A stretch of DNA of 64,000 bases, taken from contig NW_002060969.1 in the NCBI RefSeq assembly GCF_000150275.1, positions 62,943 to 126,942 on the forward strand, read 5' to 3'. Source of the stretch: Trichoplax adhaerens. Lineage: Eukaryota; Placozoa; Uniplacotomia; Trichoplacea; Trichoplacidae. A model generated the notes under the pieces. It searched no databases. It was not told the origin of the DNA and saw nothing but the letters and a program-made list of their open reading frames with translations. Below are positions 38,460-49,982 of this stretch, one piece after another (positions within the stretch are counted from its first letter, which is position 1; each line of letters begins with the position of its first letter). A program made the position numbers and the translations under genes.

Positions 38460-41121
38460 ATGGCGCCCCTTGCTTTCAATCGAGGGTATAAATTTCTACG
38501 ATTGATTCAATACAAATTTATCATTTATTATTTCATCACAATCTTTACTTTGCAACTAGAGTGTGTAAAATCTAATAAACTTCTAGCTAAGGAAGATTCA
38601 TTTCATTATACTACGAATGGTTTAACCGAAATTTCTGTTAATGACACCATTGTTGATGTTACTCATCCTTTGAAAGAGGATCGAATTAGGCGTTCACATA
38701 ACCAACTCCTAAATTCGACGACGATTCTATCTATTTTACCTTTAACAGCTACCGCCAAGTTTAAAGATAACGGCGCTTTAAGTTTTCCAGCTTACACAAA
38801 GATACATTGCCGTATAGTTGGTAGGCAAATAACGCCGACAACTCAAGTTGGGTTTTCTGTAACACATGGAGAAAGCGGACATTCATGCGATGTTGTGGGT
38901 AGTATTGCCCCCTCCGATGTTATTGTAGATGACTTGACTAAAAACATATCTGGAAACTTTTCCTTCTCAACTGATAAAATTGGCATTACTTTTTATCTTT
39001 GCACGCGTCAATCTAGAAATGACACTTGGGTACACCAAGGACGAGAACCCTGGCTGACTATAGAAGCTTTTGGCATTCCCTTACCGTTGTTTGTGAAGAT
39101 ATTATTTCTGATTGCCTTGCTTTTACTATCAGGATTATTTAGCGGACTTAATTTAGGACTAATGGCCCTAGATCCGACAGAATTACAAGTAGTCATTACG
39201 GCTGGCAACGAAACTGAACAGAAATATGCGAAAGTAATCGAACCTATTCGACGACATGGAAATTATCTCCTGTGTACCATCTTACTGGGCAACGTCTTAG
39301 TAAATAATACATTAACTATTTTATTAGATGATATCACGTCAGGGATAGTAGCTGTCATTGGTGCAACAATTTCTATTGTCATACTTGGAGAGATTATACC
39401 ACAATCTATCTGTTCCAGATATGGTTTAGCAATTGGCGCTAGGACTATCTGGTTGACTAAATTATTCATGGTTGTTACGGCTCCATTATCTTACCCATTA
39501 AGTATGATCCTTGACTGGATTCTTGGAGCTGAAATTGGTCGTATTTACACTCGAGAAAAATTATTGAAGTTTCTTGAGATAACCAAGAAACACAATGACA
39601 TTGAAAACGATGAAATGCAAATGATATCAGGTGTACTTAATTTTAAGAAGAAAACTGTAGTAGACGTCATGACTAAATACGAAGACGTTTTTATGCTCGA
39701 AATCGACTCTATTTTAGACTTCGATACAATCGACAGAATCTACCAAAGTGGTCACAGTCGAATCCCAGTCTATGAAGGAGATTGTTGTAGCGTGGTCTCA
39801 ATTTTACACGTGAAAGATTTGGCTTTTGTTGATCCGGATGATAGATCACCTTTGCGAGCTATCGTCGAATTTCACAACCGTCCCGTAAATTGGGTGTACG
39901 ATGATACGTCATTAGATAGAATGTTAGATTATTTTAAGAAAGGTATTTCTCACATGGTACTGATTAAGGTGGTTCGACAAGTTGACGATCGTGATCCAGT
40001 ATATGATATACTTGGAGTTGTTACTCTGGAAGACGTGATTGAAGAACTGATACAAAGCGAAATCGTTGATGAGACCGACGTTTACAGTATGTTGATACTA
40101 TTTTCAATTATATTTATTACTGTTAATAAAATACAAATTATTTTTTGAACTTAGAATATTAACACTTTCTTTAGTAACACTATATACTTTTCATTTACTC
40201 ATTTCGATTTCGTTCAACCCTACATGTAGCTATGTTAAGATAATTAATTAAATCAGGGTATTGTTTTTAAAATATAGTCGACAACAGGTCTCGGAAGCCA
40301 GTCCCAAATCGAAAGAATATTATTGATTTGTCGATGTATCGCGATGCTGATTCAGTTTCGTTATCGCCTCAACAAACCTTAGCCGTGTTTCGTTACCTTT
40401 CTTCAGGTATGTGATGATGACTGATTTAATTGGTGACGAAATTAGTTATCTTTAATTAAATACGATTGCTGCTTATATTGCAAACTGTTGTAAGTATCAA
40501 ATATCTTAATCTATTACTTCATGGCGGTAAAATTCTTCATTAGTTGTAGATCCATTTTTTGAAGAGTTTATATCAGAAACGATCCTTAAACGTCTGCTAA
40601 AGAAAGAGGTTGTCTTCGACCTTCATGTTGCAGGTGCAACCGTTAGCAAAAAAACTTTGTACGAAAGCGGTATACCGGCTGATTACTTCATTATGATTGT
40701 GGAAGGAAAGGTATCTGTTATCGTTGGCGCAGAGAATCTCGGATTTGAAAGTGGGTCATTTTCGTATTTCGGTGCTCCATGCTTAATTAAGAAAATGCCA
40801 GATAGTACGAATAAAATCAGCAGCATAAATTTGTGCGACCAGGAGCTAAAAAATCCGACTAATTGCTCAAATTCTTCCACTTTTATACCGGATTATTCAG
40901 TATATGCCATCACAGACTTACTCTATATCAAGGTAACTGCTACTCAATATATTGCTGCTAGGCAAGCTACGGAATACGAAAGAACTAGGTCCTCATTTCG
41001 TAGTAATGATAAAAGTAACTTGCACAACATGAAGGAATCTTCCAAGAACTTACCTGAAGACTGCCTAGCTATTAGTATCTCTGCTAGCAACTTAAGAAAA
41101 TCGAATGAAAGCTTAGTATGA
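38460..41121 (+). CDS. CNNM-family magnesium transporter / regulator
   Basis: Metal-transport mediator of the cyclin-M (ACDP) family, at the plasma membrane. Three exons in phase: 38460-40086, 40278-40406 and 40550-41121, giving 775 residues, the usual family size. A hydrophobic signal segment (about 18-35) is followed by an extracellular domain with N-glycosylation sites. The DUF21 membrane domain at about 205-365 has LLLLSGLFSGLNLGLMAL, LLGNVLVNNTLTILL and GEIIPQSICSRYGL. A CBS pair follows (about 385-540; YTREKLLKFLEITKKHND, GHSRIPVYEGD, DILGVVTLEDVIEELIQSEI). Exon 3 carries the cyclic-nucleotide-binding-like fold (LYESGIPADYFIMIVEGKVS) and a Ser-rich cytoplasmic tail. The family binds Mg-ATP at the CBS pair. 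Paralogue assignment (CNNM1-4) is not possible by eye. A polyadenylation signal may be AATAAA at 41822. Confidence 0.95.
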
Positions 41122-44100
41122 AACCCTTATTTGTAAAAATAATTTTACTGGTATCACTACGTTTATACACGTATCGCAGCATCACAAGACTTGATATTAA
41201 CTTATTCACTTTATTCGAAGATTGCTTAAAGTTTCATACTGATGTGAACATCGAGGTTGAAAAATTTTATGTATATTTCTTAATGATCATTTTATTAGCT
41301 GGTTAGTGATACCTACCCTTTTCTGGATGCATAAGTTGTCAAGAACAGGGATGGCCATAGCTGTAGACCATATATGTTGAGTTATCTACTGTATAATATC
41401 ATGATCTGACATTTATATTGTATGATGAGCGTGTAGTATTGGAATACACAGTAATGGAAATGATATTGTTAAGCTAAGATTCTTGGGATAATTCAATCAT
41501 GATTTCTTTGGTCTTATTGATTCTATTTTAATGAAGGATGATTTTTGTTTGATAATATGCTGCTTTATTTTTAGGGTGACTGTATCTACTATATATACGT
41601 TGAAGTTTTTCATCATGAATATAAATAACTCTTATAGAATAAATCTAGTTCTATTCACTGTTTATCATCCATTCCACACTGCTAGAAGTGACATGTTTAG
41701 ACTAAAAGAAGCCAGTAACGAGACTAGCAGCTAGCAGAGAGTAGTCCTTGGCTAAAATATATATGGATATTACAATATATATGCAATCTACAATTTTATA
41801 ATATGAATTTTTTATACGTACAATAAACAAATTATGCTGATGGCTTATACTCGCATAAGGAGTATAGATGTTATGTATCTATATTATTTTACACGTTAGT
41901 TACTCCGCGAGTAGCTCGTAGATTAAACCTTTTTATTACGCAACTCGTGCTTTTATACTTCCACTATATGCCATCATGATATGCGACCTTCGCTAGCTAC
42001 ATTTAGGGCTATGATCTACAGTATAAAATGTAAGACCTCCCTCATTTTGTTCTAGTAGTCCGCATGAGTCAATCTATGGCTTATTTTTGTTTAAGTAGCC
42101 CGCAATCTAAATCAATCATGCTTCAATGTTACTGTTCAGTACCGTAACGAAGTGTACATAAGCTCTCGTCTCTTCCTTTCAGTAATACCCAGTTATATAC
42201 TGAGCAGGAAAGAAAGTTTTACTTTTTGTAAGCTACAGTATACACTACAATACTGCACTGTATGTACTAAAAAATTTTTTTTCCCTTCTATTTTTTAAAT
42301 CATCGAAATGATTTCACTATTTTTTTACTGAAAACTGTAAAGTTGTCCCTTTTGGGCCAACGTAGACTACTGTATGATCCACACCACAACAGTACACGGG
42401 AGTACAGCACTGTATACAGTATCTGGATTTTATATTTCATGGAGTCGAGTATCCTTAGAAATTAAAATACTGCTATCCTCTTATACTGCACAGTATTCTA
42501 GACCATATACGATACAGTGCTGTAGGATACAGAAATCAGTTTGCTTAATGATTTATAATTATACTGTATATATAATTATTAAAGAGAGAAAAGTACGTAC
42601 TACGCCGCGCTTCTGCATATTTGCACATTCACGTTAGTACAGTTTCATTTATTATATACGATACGAAAATCGTAAGAATTTACAGTGTTGTAAACGGTAA
42701 TGCTGTACTGTGTCTTTTTAATTAACTTAAAGACTTCAAGAACTCAAGATTGAAATTTAATTTAATTTATTTATTTCTGAAGTTATAAGTTATACTGATC
42801 GGAATACTGTACTGTACTCTATTAAATAATGTAGTACGCGTACTTACAGTATCATAATTATAATGAGATAGATTTGTGTGCATATAATGTGCTCAGTCAT
42901 CAACAGCATCTTATCGTATTCTCTGCGAAGTGTAGCAAGCTTACTAGTTATATACTTACCTAAATTTATCTTTACAACTAGTGTACGTGGATAAATACGC
43001 CCGCTGAAGATGTCTAGTACCCCCATCGCTCGTAATACTCGCGTACCTTACTTACATTTTTACTAATATGTATATGTTAACATATACATACTCGCATAGT
43101 CTTTACTTGTCCAATTTTACTTTATGTATTAGCATGTCACAGAGTACAGTGTTCGTATAGTGTACACTTGCTTCTCGAAATTTAGAGCATTGTGATTAGT
43201 TTAGCTTTAAATACATTTAATTCAATTTTAGTAGCGTTGCTTTCGTATAGTCTTGACAAGCAGACAGTAAATTCCTTGAGTTAATTATACGATTGTTGTA
43301 TATATATAATGATACTGTAGTAGCTTACGCGTGCAATAATAATAACGACGTTGTGTGTGCAGTTCTTTCTCTTTTAGTACGGTCGGTATTCCTAGCGGTC
43401 GCAGGTGCATATAATCACAATTTCTGATTAACTAAATTATAGCCTGTTGCAGAGCATTTACGGCTACAATCTGTAAATATCGTGTAAACTAAAACTTAGC
43501 TCTGTATTCTGGTTATCTTGTAGATATGTTATGCACAATAACTGATGGCACATATCAGATAAGATACTGTGCAGTATTATTAGCTTTTCTGCGTATAACT
43601 TTATATATACACTTTCTATGCCAAGGTGCGTAACAGGGTCGGGTGTAGTGGGATAGATATAGATTATGATGACTTATTTTTACAATAGTACTGTAGGTAA
43701 CAGATATATAATTGTATATTGATTAGTTTAAGTTCCTATGGTACAGTATTAGTGTAATGCTGCTTTTTGAGTATATTAAACTCTTTATTAAGTTAATGAA
43801 TACTGCGATGTAAAGCAATTACGAATTTCTAGTGAGTAATAAATAGATTTAGTAAAAAACCTATGAAAGCCTAGAAACTTCGATCTCTTAAAATCTCTTC
43901 GTAATAGCAATTAGAGTTACGAACAGTAGACCAATTTAAAAATCATCAAAAATCTTAATAATTCGAAATCCACACAATTACTCTAATTCAAGACATAAAC
44001 TTATGGCATATTAATTTCACGAGATTATTCTTTTCCATTTGAGAACTAAATGTAATGAAGTAATCATCAATTACGTTTTATTGATTAATGAAAGGTGAGC

Positions 44101-44416
44101 TTATAATCATTCAGTAACAATTTTTATAGATAACAGTAAAGTAAAACATAAAATAATAAAATTCACATTACGTAAGCCTGTAATCACATTTCATTGTAAA
44201 TCGCGCACTATAAAGCTTTATTGTGTCATCTGAAATAACCATAGCATCAAAGATGTAAAGTAACTATAAAAATTCGACATACTGAACACAATTAGAATCA
44301 AACGATGTATCACGAATACTTGATGTTGATATTAAGCTAAATTAATTGTTTAATATTACGCCACCATTGATCAAATACCGCGATTTACTAATTTATATTG
44401 TAAGCTACTTACGTAA
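41122..44416. other. Gene-free stretch, CNNM to Thr/Tyr-rich gene
   Basis: Convergent interval. It holds AATAAA at 41822-41827, the second hairpin-core copy at 42339-42365, and scattered TACTGTA words (42230-42260, 42480-42560, 42800-42850, 43310) at much lower density than in divergent intervals. No coding exon recognised. Confidence 0.5.
42339..42365. repeat. Dispersed hairpin core, copy 2
   Basis: AAAGTTGTCCCTTTTGGGC at 42339-42357, identical to 3138-3156, followed by a similar tail ending CGTAG. Flanks beyond about 30 bp do not match. Confidence 0.7.
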
Positions 44417-45370
44417 TCATGCATTATATCGATCAAAGTAAATATGACCTTGATCGTGATTATCATATTGGTGATTGTAGCTATAATACTTAGTTATTGT
44501 AGCGGTATGATGTATATTGTACATTACCGTAGTCGGTTCTGGAATATATTTTGTGATAGTCCGATAGATGGTATGGTAACTGACTAGTGACCTACTTTTA
44601 TACGTTTGTTTGGCATTTATACTAATGTGCTCCTTATCAACAGAAGGACGAATATTTAACGGTAAATATTTCTTGAGATCTTTAAAGTAAAATTTGTTAT
44701 ATTGGATACTCGGTACCGGTGCTTTATGGATTGAATTACGATATTTTTCTCCTTGATAGCTTTTACGATATGGTAAAGTTGTATAATCTTTCGGAATAAT
44801 TTTCTTAATCATATTCCCTAAAAACAGGCGTAATGGATACTATCAGCTTATCCTATATTAAATCTTCTTACATAAATGAAAAATACTATTGCAGAGTGTA
44901 ATAATAACTCGTGTAGATGGACAAGGATTATAGAGATAAAGAAACGATCTTTATAAAAGAAACAGATATACCCAACTGGCAAAGATCAGCTTTAACATGG
45001 AGCTAACGTACAGTAGAGACGCAACGACTGCGTCAGTTACATCTAACAGCAAGATATACAGCAACATATATAGTGCAGTACAGTAAGCGTACAATCGTGT
45101 GATATATCGTGGTACGTTACTGAGTTAGATAAAGAGTCATTAAACGAGCATGTATGAATAGACATACAGTGGGTCGTACGACACAGAGTAATGCAGCAAA
45201 TTGGAAAATCTTAAACGTTTAATATCAGCACTTATAAGTAACTTCTTCAGTGACTTCTTCGTACCATTTCCTTTCTCACTAATGGGATAAGAAGAAATAG
45301 AGCCTAAGGAAGGTTCAATAATGGCTATCAGTATTTTAAGTCCAAGTAAAAATAAGGTGATGTGTTTCAT
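44417..45370 (-). CDS. Small secreted Thr/Tyr-rich protein, kringle-family paralogue lacking the kringle
   Basis: No known family. Two exons fit in phase: 45370-45232 and 44817-44417, giving 179 residues. Exon 1 starts with a clear signal peptide (MKHITLFLLGLKILIAII). Exon 2 is basic, then Thr/Tyr/His-rich: YHTIYRTITKYIPEPTTVMY, TATITKYYSYNHQ, ending YFDRYNA. The single intron is phase 1 and falls right after the N-terminal exon, exactly as in the two kringle genes at 48-51 kb, and the tail resembles theirs (YTITEYITKPVY; ending YYEQYN). I infer a third paralogue whose first exon lacks the kringle. The donor used (GTGCTG) is weak, so exon 1 could end elsewhere. TATA box at 45411-45420. Confidence 0.6.
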
Positions 45371-45410
45371 TCTGATGTTGAAAAGAAATATGATTTATAC
45401 AACAGTACTG

Positions 45411-45420
45411 TATTTATATT
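45411..45420 (-). promoter_or_regulatory. TATA box of Thr/Tyr-rich gene
   Basis: AATATAAATA on the minus strand, about 40 bp upstream of the start codon at 45370. Confidence 0.5.
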
Positions 45421-46589
45421 CTCATCGATAAGTTCACTACTTGTTACACTTACACAAAAGGTAATAACGACAATAACTAGGGGTAAATAACATCGCAAAG
45501 GCAGAATATTCGTATAGAATCCGAATCAGATAAAGCAAATGGAGTTGTTTGGTATGGATCCAATATGAATATTAGACCTTTAAAAAGGTACAGACCATAC
45601 AGTACTCCTACTTACTAAGCATAGAGGAGTATCTCTATTTAATTTTTAATTATCAGTCCCAATGTGCAAAATTTACTAATTGCATATCACAACACTTTTA
45701 GAATAACAAGTAAACAATCTTTTCTCACACTAAATCACTATTTTGTTGCCCGAGAGATGAGGGCATGCCGTGAATTAGGATCCTGTTGATCATCTATCTG
45801 GTTTGGCATTGGTCTACATCATGAACAATATTTACGATTAAAAATATATTTATTAATGATTTGACAGACAGATGCTAATTGTGTTAGTACCGATTATCGA
45901 ACTTACTTATATCGTCTTAGCGGAGATAATCTATTTTAACACGGAAACAGTGTTATTTTTCTCATATAGTATTTGTTCACATATCATCTTTAAATCTGTT
46001 TGAAAGATAACGGGGTGAGTTGGTCTAATTGCAGTGTATCGGCATCGAGTATAAAATTGCTTAACATTGTCAGAAGTGTGATCGATCATTCGGACATAAT
46101 GTGCAAGTTCAGCTAGTCTCTGATAAGCAAATTTTTAGTTACAGTTTACAAATTACAACAGTTTCACATGGCATGCATGCTGTACGACTCGGTCCAATGC
46201 TATTAGGGCAGGCACAAATACGCGCATAGTATAATTAGTAAAAAATTGATTAGGCTAGATACGAGAACTAGTTCACTTGGTCTTGATTTATTTTAGCAGC
46301 GCAATTTAAGCAATTAAGTGAGTTTTAGCAGACTGTAAATGTTCTAAATATCGGAAGTCGCTCTGTGAAGATTATATGATGCAGTACAAATATTATCCTG
46401 TAACACAATGTCCAGCCAAATTCAACGATAAATCCAAAAATATGTCGACTGACTATTTCTCTGGTCATTTTAACCAGGGACTGTAACAGTTTTACGTTAA
46501 GTCTTTATTCGAGGGCCTGTCTTGCTCCTTACTCTTATTACATTTACGACCGTCGCAACTAGTCTCTTATCCAGTGAATATAATGTATA

Positions 46590-46965
46590 CGTTGTACAGT
46601 ACAGTATATCAAACGTTATCATACTGTACTATCTATCCCTAATACCTTAATACGGTATTCATATCTAAAGCGTAACAAGTCATAAGCAGCACATCCAATA
46701 CTATGAACCACACGAATGTTCAATGTACATACAATGACCGTACAGTATACCGTCACATCTCCTTCTTTATCTAAGTACTAGTTCATACAGTACTGTATAG
46801 TGCAATCATCGAGCTATGTTAAGCTACAATGATGTATACCGTTACGGGGACTTCTCGAAAGTAGTTGCTGTTTTAACTATACAGTACTGTACAAATTTGA
46901 GTGAGTGAACATACAGTATAAAATCGTATACTGTTCTGTACTGTACAGTATACAGTAAGAAGTTT
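46590..46965. repeat. Degenerate TACWG array
   Basis: Scattered TACAGTACAGTA, TACTGTAC and TACAGTACTGTA units with substitutions and longer spacers than arrays A-E; it looks like an older or decayed copy. It is not at a divergent promoter. Confidence 0.65.
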
Positions 46966-47047
46966 TCTGATACGCGTATAACTTGCTAATGGCGGTTCTA
47001 CACTCTACACTCTCTACCAGTGTTGTGCGTTTTTGGAAATGCAGTAC

Positions 47048-47152
47048 GGTTAAACGAAAACTGAGTTTACTATTATTCCTACTCTGCACGTTTAAACGCA
47101 AACCGCGTTTTTAGATAGTCCAAAAGCCGTGTTTAAACGAAAACACGTTTTC
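47048..47152. repeat. Three AAACG stem-loop repeats
   Basis: Copies at about 47048-47068, 47089-47112 and 47129-47152 share TTAAACGnAAA. Copies 2 and 3 pair as AAACGC/GCGTTT and AAACG/CGTTT with 5-6 base loops; copies 2 and 3 also contain GTTTAAAC. Roughly 40 bp spacing. Confidence 0.6.
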
Positions 47153-48089
47153 TAAGGGTAAAAGAACGTGTCTTTTTTACCAATATGTCCTTACAATACA
47201 CGGAGAGTATATCAACTCACTTCGGTTGAAATAAAACCATCATGACGTTTTTAACAAACGTGCGTTCCTCTTCGTGGTCTACCTCCTTTCATTAATTACA
47301 TTATAATACGTATAATTAATTAATGAATCCCATCTAACCCGTAACACTACGATGTACAGTATACAGTATACGTGTATAAGAAGTGTATTCAACATGTAGT
47401 GCGAGTAGGATAGTACTTTCATGCTTAACTAGATTAATAAGTTGCATGTAAACATATTAGTAAAGTACACTACTGTTACTCTTCATTTTTGTCGTTAACT
47501 TAAGGACTGAATGCATATTGTAAATTATATAAGTCTTTTACGCTATCATCTTATTTTCATATATAGTATTAGTTATACTGTACCAATTCACTTTCATAAA
47601 GAAATAATGTATAAGTACACGTGCTCTGAGTAGCAACGAATGTCGAGAAAGATTCAATTTTTTCAATAATCTGCTGCGAGTATTTTGACTGATTTATATT
47701 TTAATTGCTCAAAAGTGCGATAAAAGTTATTAATCCTACCCTAGACGCCATGGTCTACTATTTGATGGAATGACATTGACGCAGATTCTAATATCTAGCT
47801 AAGTATAATCGAATACAGTAATAAACTTTAACTTTATGTTGAGTCAGAACACGGGTGACTGGTTATACCAAACTATTCATTACAAACAATAAAGGAGAAA
47901 AAATGTTAGGAATCGAACTTTATTTAGTTAAAATGATACTTATGAAAATATAGTGCGCTATCTATTAGTACAATATTTTATAAATTGGAAAGGGTGATAA
48001 TTATAGCCTTGACATGGACAATCCGTAATTCAAATGTATTTAAGTGGGTCGTAGTTTATCAAAAATTGCCAGTGTAAGCTGTGTTAACA

Positions 48090-49607
48090 CTAATTATATT
48101 GTTCGTAATAAATATTATCTGCAGTACGATAAATAATCGATGTGACTGTAGTTGGTTCGTAACGAGTCAAAGTGTAAACGCTTGTAAACGACCTTGTTTG
48201 AAAATCGGTTTCAGTTACTGTTTCACGGTTTGTTGCAATTGAACGAACCGTCGTTGAACGAATAACAGTTGGTGTTGATGTAGTGGTTGAGTATTCAGTT
48301 ACGGTGTAAAAATTATTTTGTGGGTTATAGCCTTTCAACGTAAATGCTACAGTTTTAGTAGCTGTCTGTCTTACTATTGTTGGACTAAAAACTGTCCTAT
48401 ATTCTGTTGCGGTTCTGGTTGTTGTAATTAAACTTCTTAATGTAGACGATAACGTCATGAAACTACTCACGGTAGTAACTGACGTGGTGGTGGTAGTTGA
48501 GTAATCAGTATAATATTTTGTGATTGGTTGATATATGGTTATTAGATCCGTTACGTAAAAGTGTTCTTCATCTTGAAGAGTTTTAACTTTCTCATGTTTC
48601 TGTTTAAAGCTAGTTAAACCAGGAGTGCGCCCTGTATTGTACGTAAATACAACATATTAATTACAACCAGATTGGTTATTGTTAAATATGGATTATATCA
48701 TTATTTACAACGTAAAGAATATACGTATATGTATATTCAAGCTCCATTACTGGAGAAAGAATATCGAAAATCAAAATTAGAGGCAAAGAATAATATGCTG
48801 GAAAATCATTGCCCAAATCTATAGATATACCGTCGGACGATTTTATTTCGGAGTTATTATGCAAAGCTACTATTACAATTTACCATAGCACTAGATGATC
48901 TGATTATCAATTTCAACACCAATTAATCCAATGAAATCTTTAAATTTAAGATATTCTAAATAAAGAATCCTAATGTATTGCAAAATACCAAGAATATAAA
49001 CATTCTTGAAAATATTACTTGGTCAGTATGGTCTATAAAATATTTATGCAACTATTTGAAAGATTGTGTTCTAATAGGTATTTATTGAGCTAATCGCAAA
49101 AAGGAGCCATAAAAGATGAAGCGGGCTTGAATCAAATTAAAGAACGAATTTTTAAACAATATGAATTCATCCGAATTAGGGCAATACATGAGTTAGTAAT
49201 TAATTCATAAACTTTCAAGATAACATACCTTTATTCTTACAGACCGATATGTCACAATAAGCCCAAGACTTTAAGTTAATATAGCACCATGGTCCTCCCA
49301 TTTTGCGATCAGGATTTCTACAGTAGTTGTGATTGTAACTATATTTCGAGCTATCATGGCTGAAATGGTTATTCCAATAAATACACTTCTCTCCATGCTT
49401 GGTTATACTTGTCTTTCCTTGGTAATTATATCCATAGTCCGTGGGATCGAAGCAATCACCTAAATTTTTATATTGATTCTTCTGATACCAATCAATGTTG
49501 CGTTCTTGTTTGAATAGTGGATGAATATGATATGAATTTGCTTCACATACGAAGATATAGTTATTGATATATAACAAATACGTAATTAACTCAAACGCTA
49601 TCATCAT
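48090..49607 (-). CDS. Secreted single-kringle protein with Thr-rich tail (minus copy)
   Basis: Two exons in phase (phase 1 intron): 49607-49229 and 48631-48090, 306 residues. Residues 1-22 form a signal peptide (MMIAFELITYLLYINNYIFV). A compact kringle follows (about 50-123) with all six cysteines: GDC, EKC, NYC, PWC, AYC, SVC, plus the signature YCRNPDRKMGGPWCY. The C2-C3 loop is shorter than in classical kringles. Exon 2 encodes a low-complexity tail rich in Thr, Ser, Val, Arg and Tyr, with recurring T-x-T-x-Y elements (TATEYRTVF, TVTEYSTTT, SVYTLTRYEPTTV), likely O-glycosylated; it ends IYYEQYN with no membrane anchor. Kringles usually bind lysine side chains or proteins; the partner is unknown. 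Head-to-head with its paralogue at 49983, same gene structure. AATAAA at 47919-47924. Confidence 0.85.
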
Positions 49608-49693
49608 ATCAGAAAGACAATTTATCTTCTATATTCACAAAAGGGGTTCGTATTTGATTAACAATCTCAATAAGCACCTTTGACTTCGGCGAA

Positions 49694-49706
49694 GCCTATT
49701 TATATC
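49694..49706 (-). promoter_or_regulatory. TATA box, minus kringle gene
   Basis: GATATAAATAGGC on the minus strand, about 90 bp upstream of the start codon at 49607. Confidence 0.55.
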
Positions 49707-49906
49707 TTTCGCAGTGTTGAATAAGTAAATTTTATTTTGATATCTTCAGTTGTTATTAAAAACAACAGCAAATATGTTTACCGTAAATATGTTATTGCAA
49801 GAATAGTTTCGTTAACACCAACAAAGATATTAATCATAACTGACACTTTCGGACCCTAATAAATAAGAAAGCTACTGCTTCTTGCCGACACTTGGTTTTT
49901 CTTTAT

Positions 49907-49920
49907 GGTATATAAGGACC
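49907..49920 (+). promoter_or_regulatory. TATA box, plus kringle gene
   Basis: GGTATATAAGGACC, about 65 bp upstream of the ATG at 49983. Confidence 0.6.
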
Positions 49921-49982
49921 ATTCAATGATAATTTGATTTGATTTTTTGGGGGATCGAACTTCATCATTAACTCAATTAATC

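Larger units (their letters stand above)
45371..48089. other. Gene-free stretch with decayed array and stem-loop triplet
   Basis: No coding exon recognised. Contains a TATA box for the gene to the left (45411-45420), a degenerate pentamer array (about 46590-46965), a triplet of AAACG stem-loops (47048-47152), and AATAAA on the minus strand at 47919-47924 for the kringle gene to the right. Confidence 0.5.
49608..49982. promoter_or_regulatory. Bidirectional promoter of the kringle pair
   Basis: 375 bp between the two start codons, with a TATA box for each direction (49694-49706 minus, 49907-49920 plus). No TACWG array, unlike the other divergent intervals. Confidence 0.6.

Noticed and set aside
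41118-41306. Open frame MKPLFVKIILL overlapping the CNNM stop codon
   Set aside because: Lies in the CNNM 3' UTR, has no splice acceptor or family, and is ordinary for AT-rich DNA.
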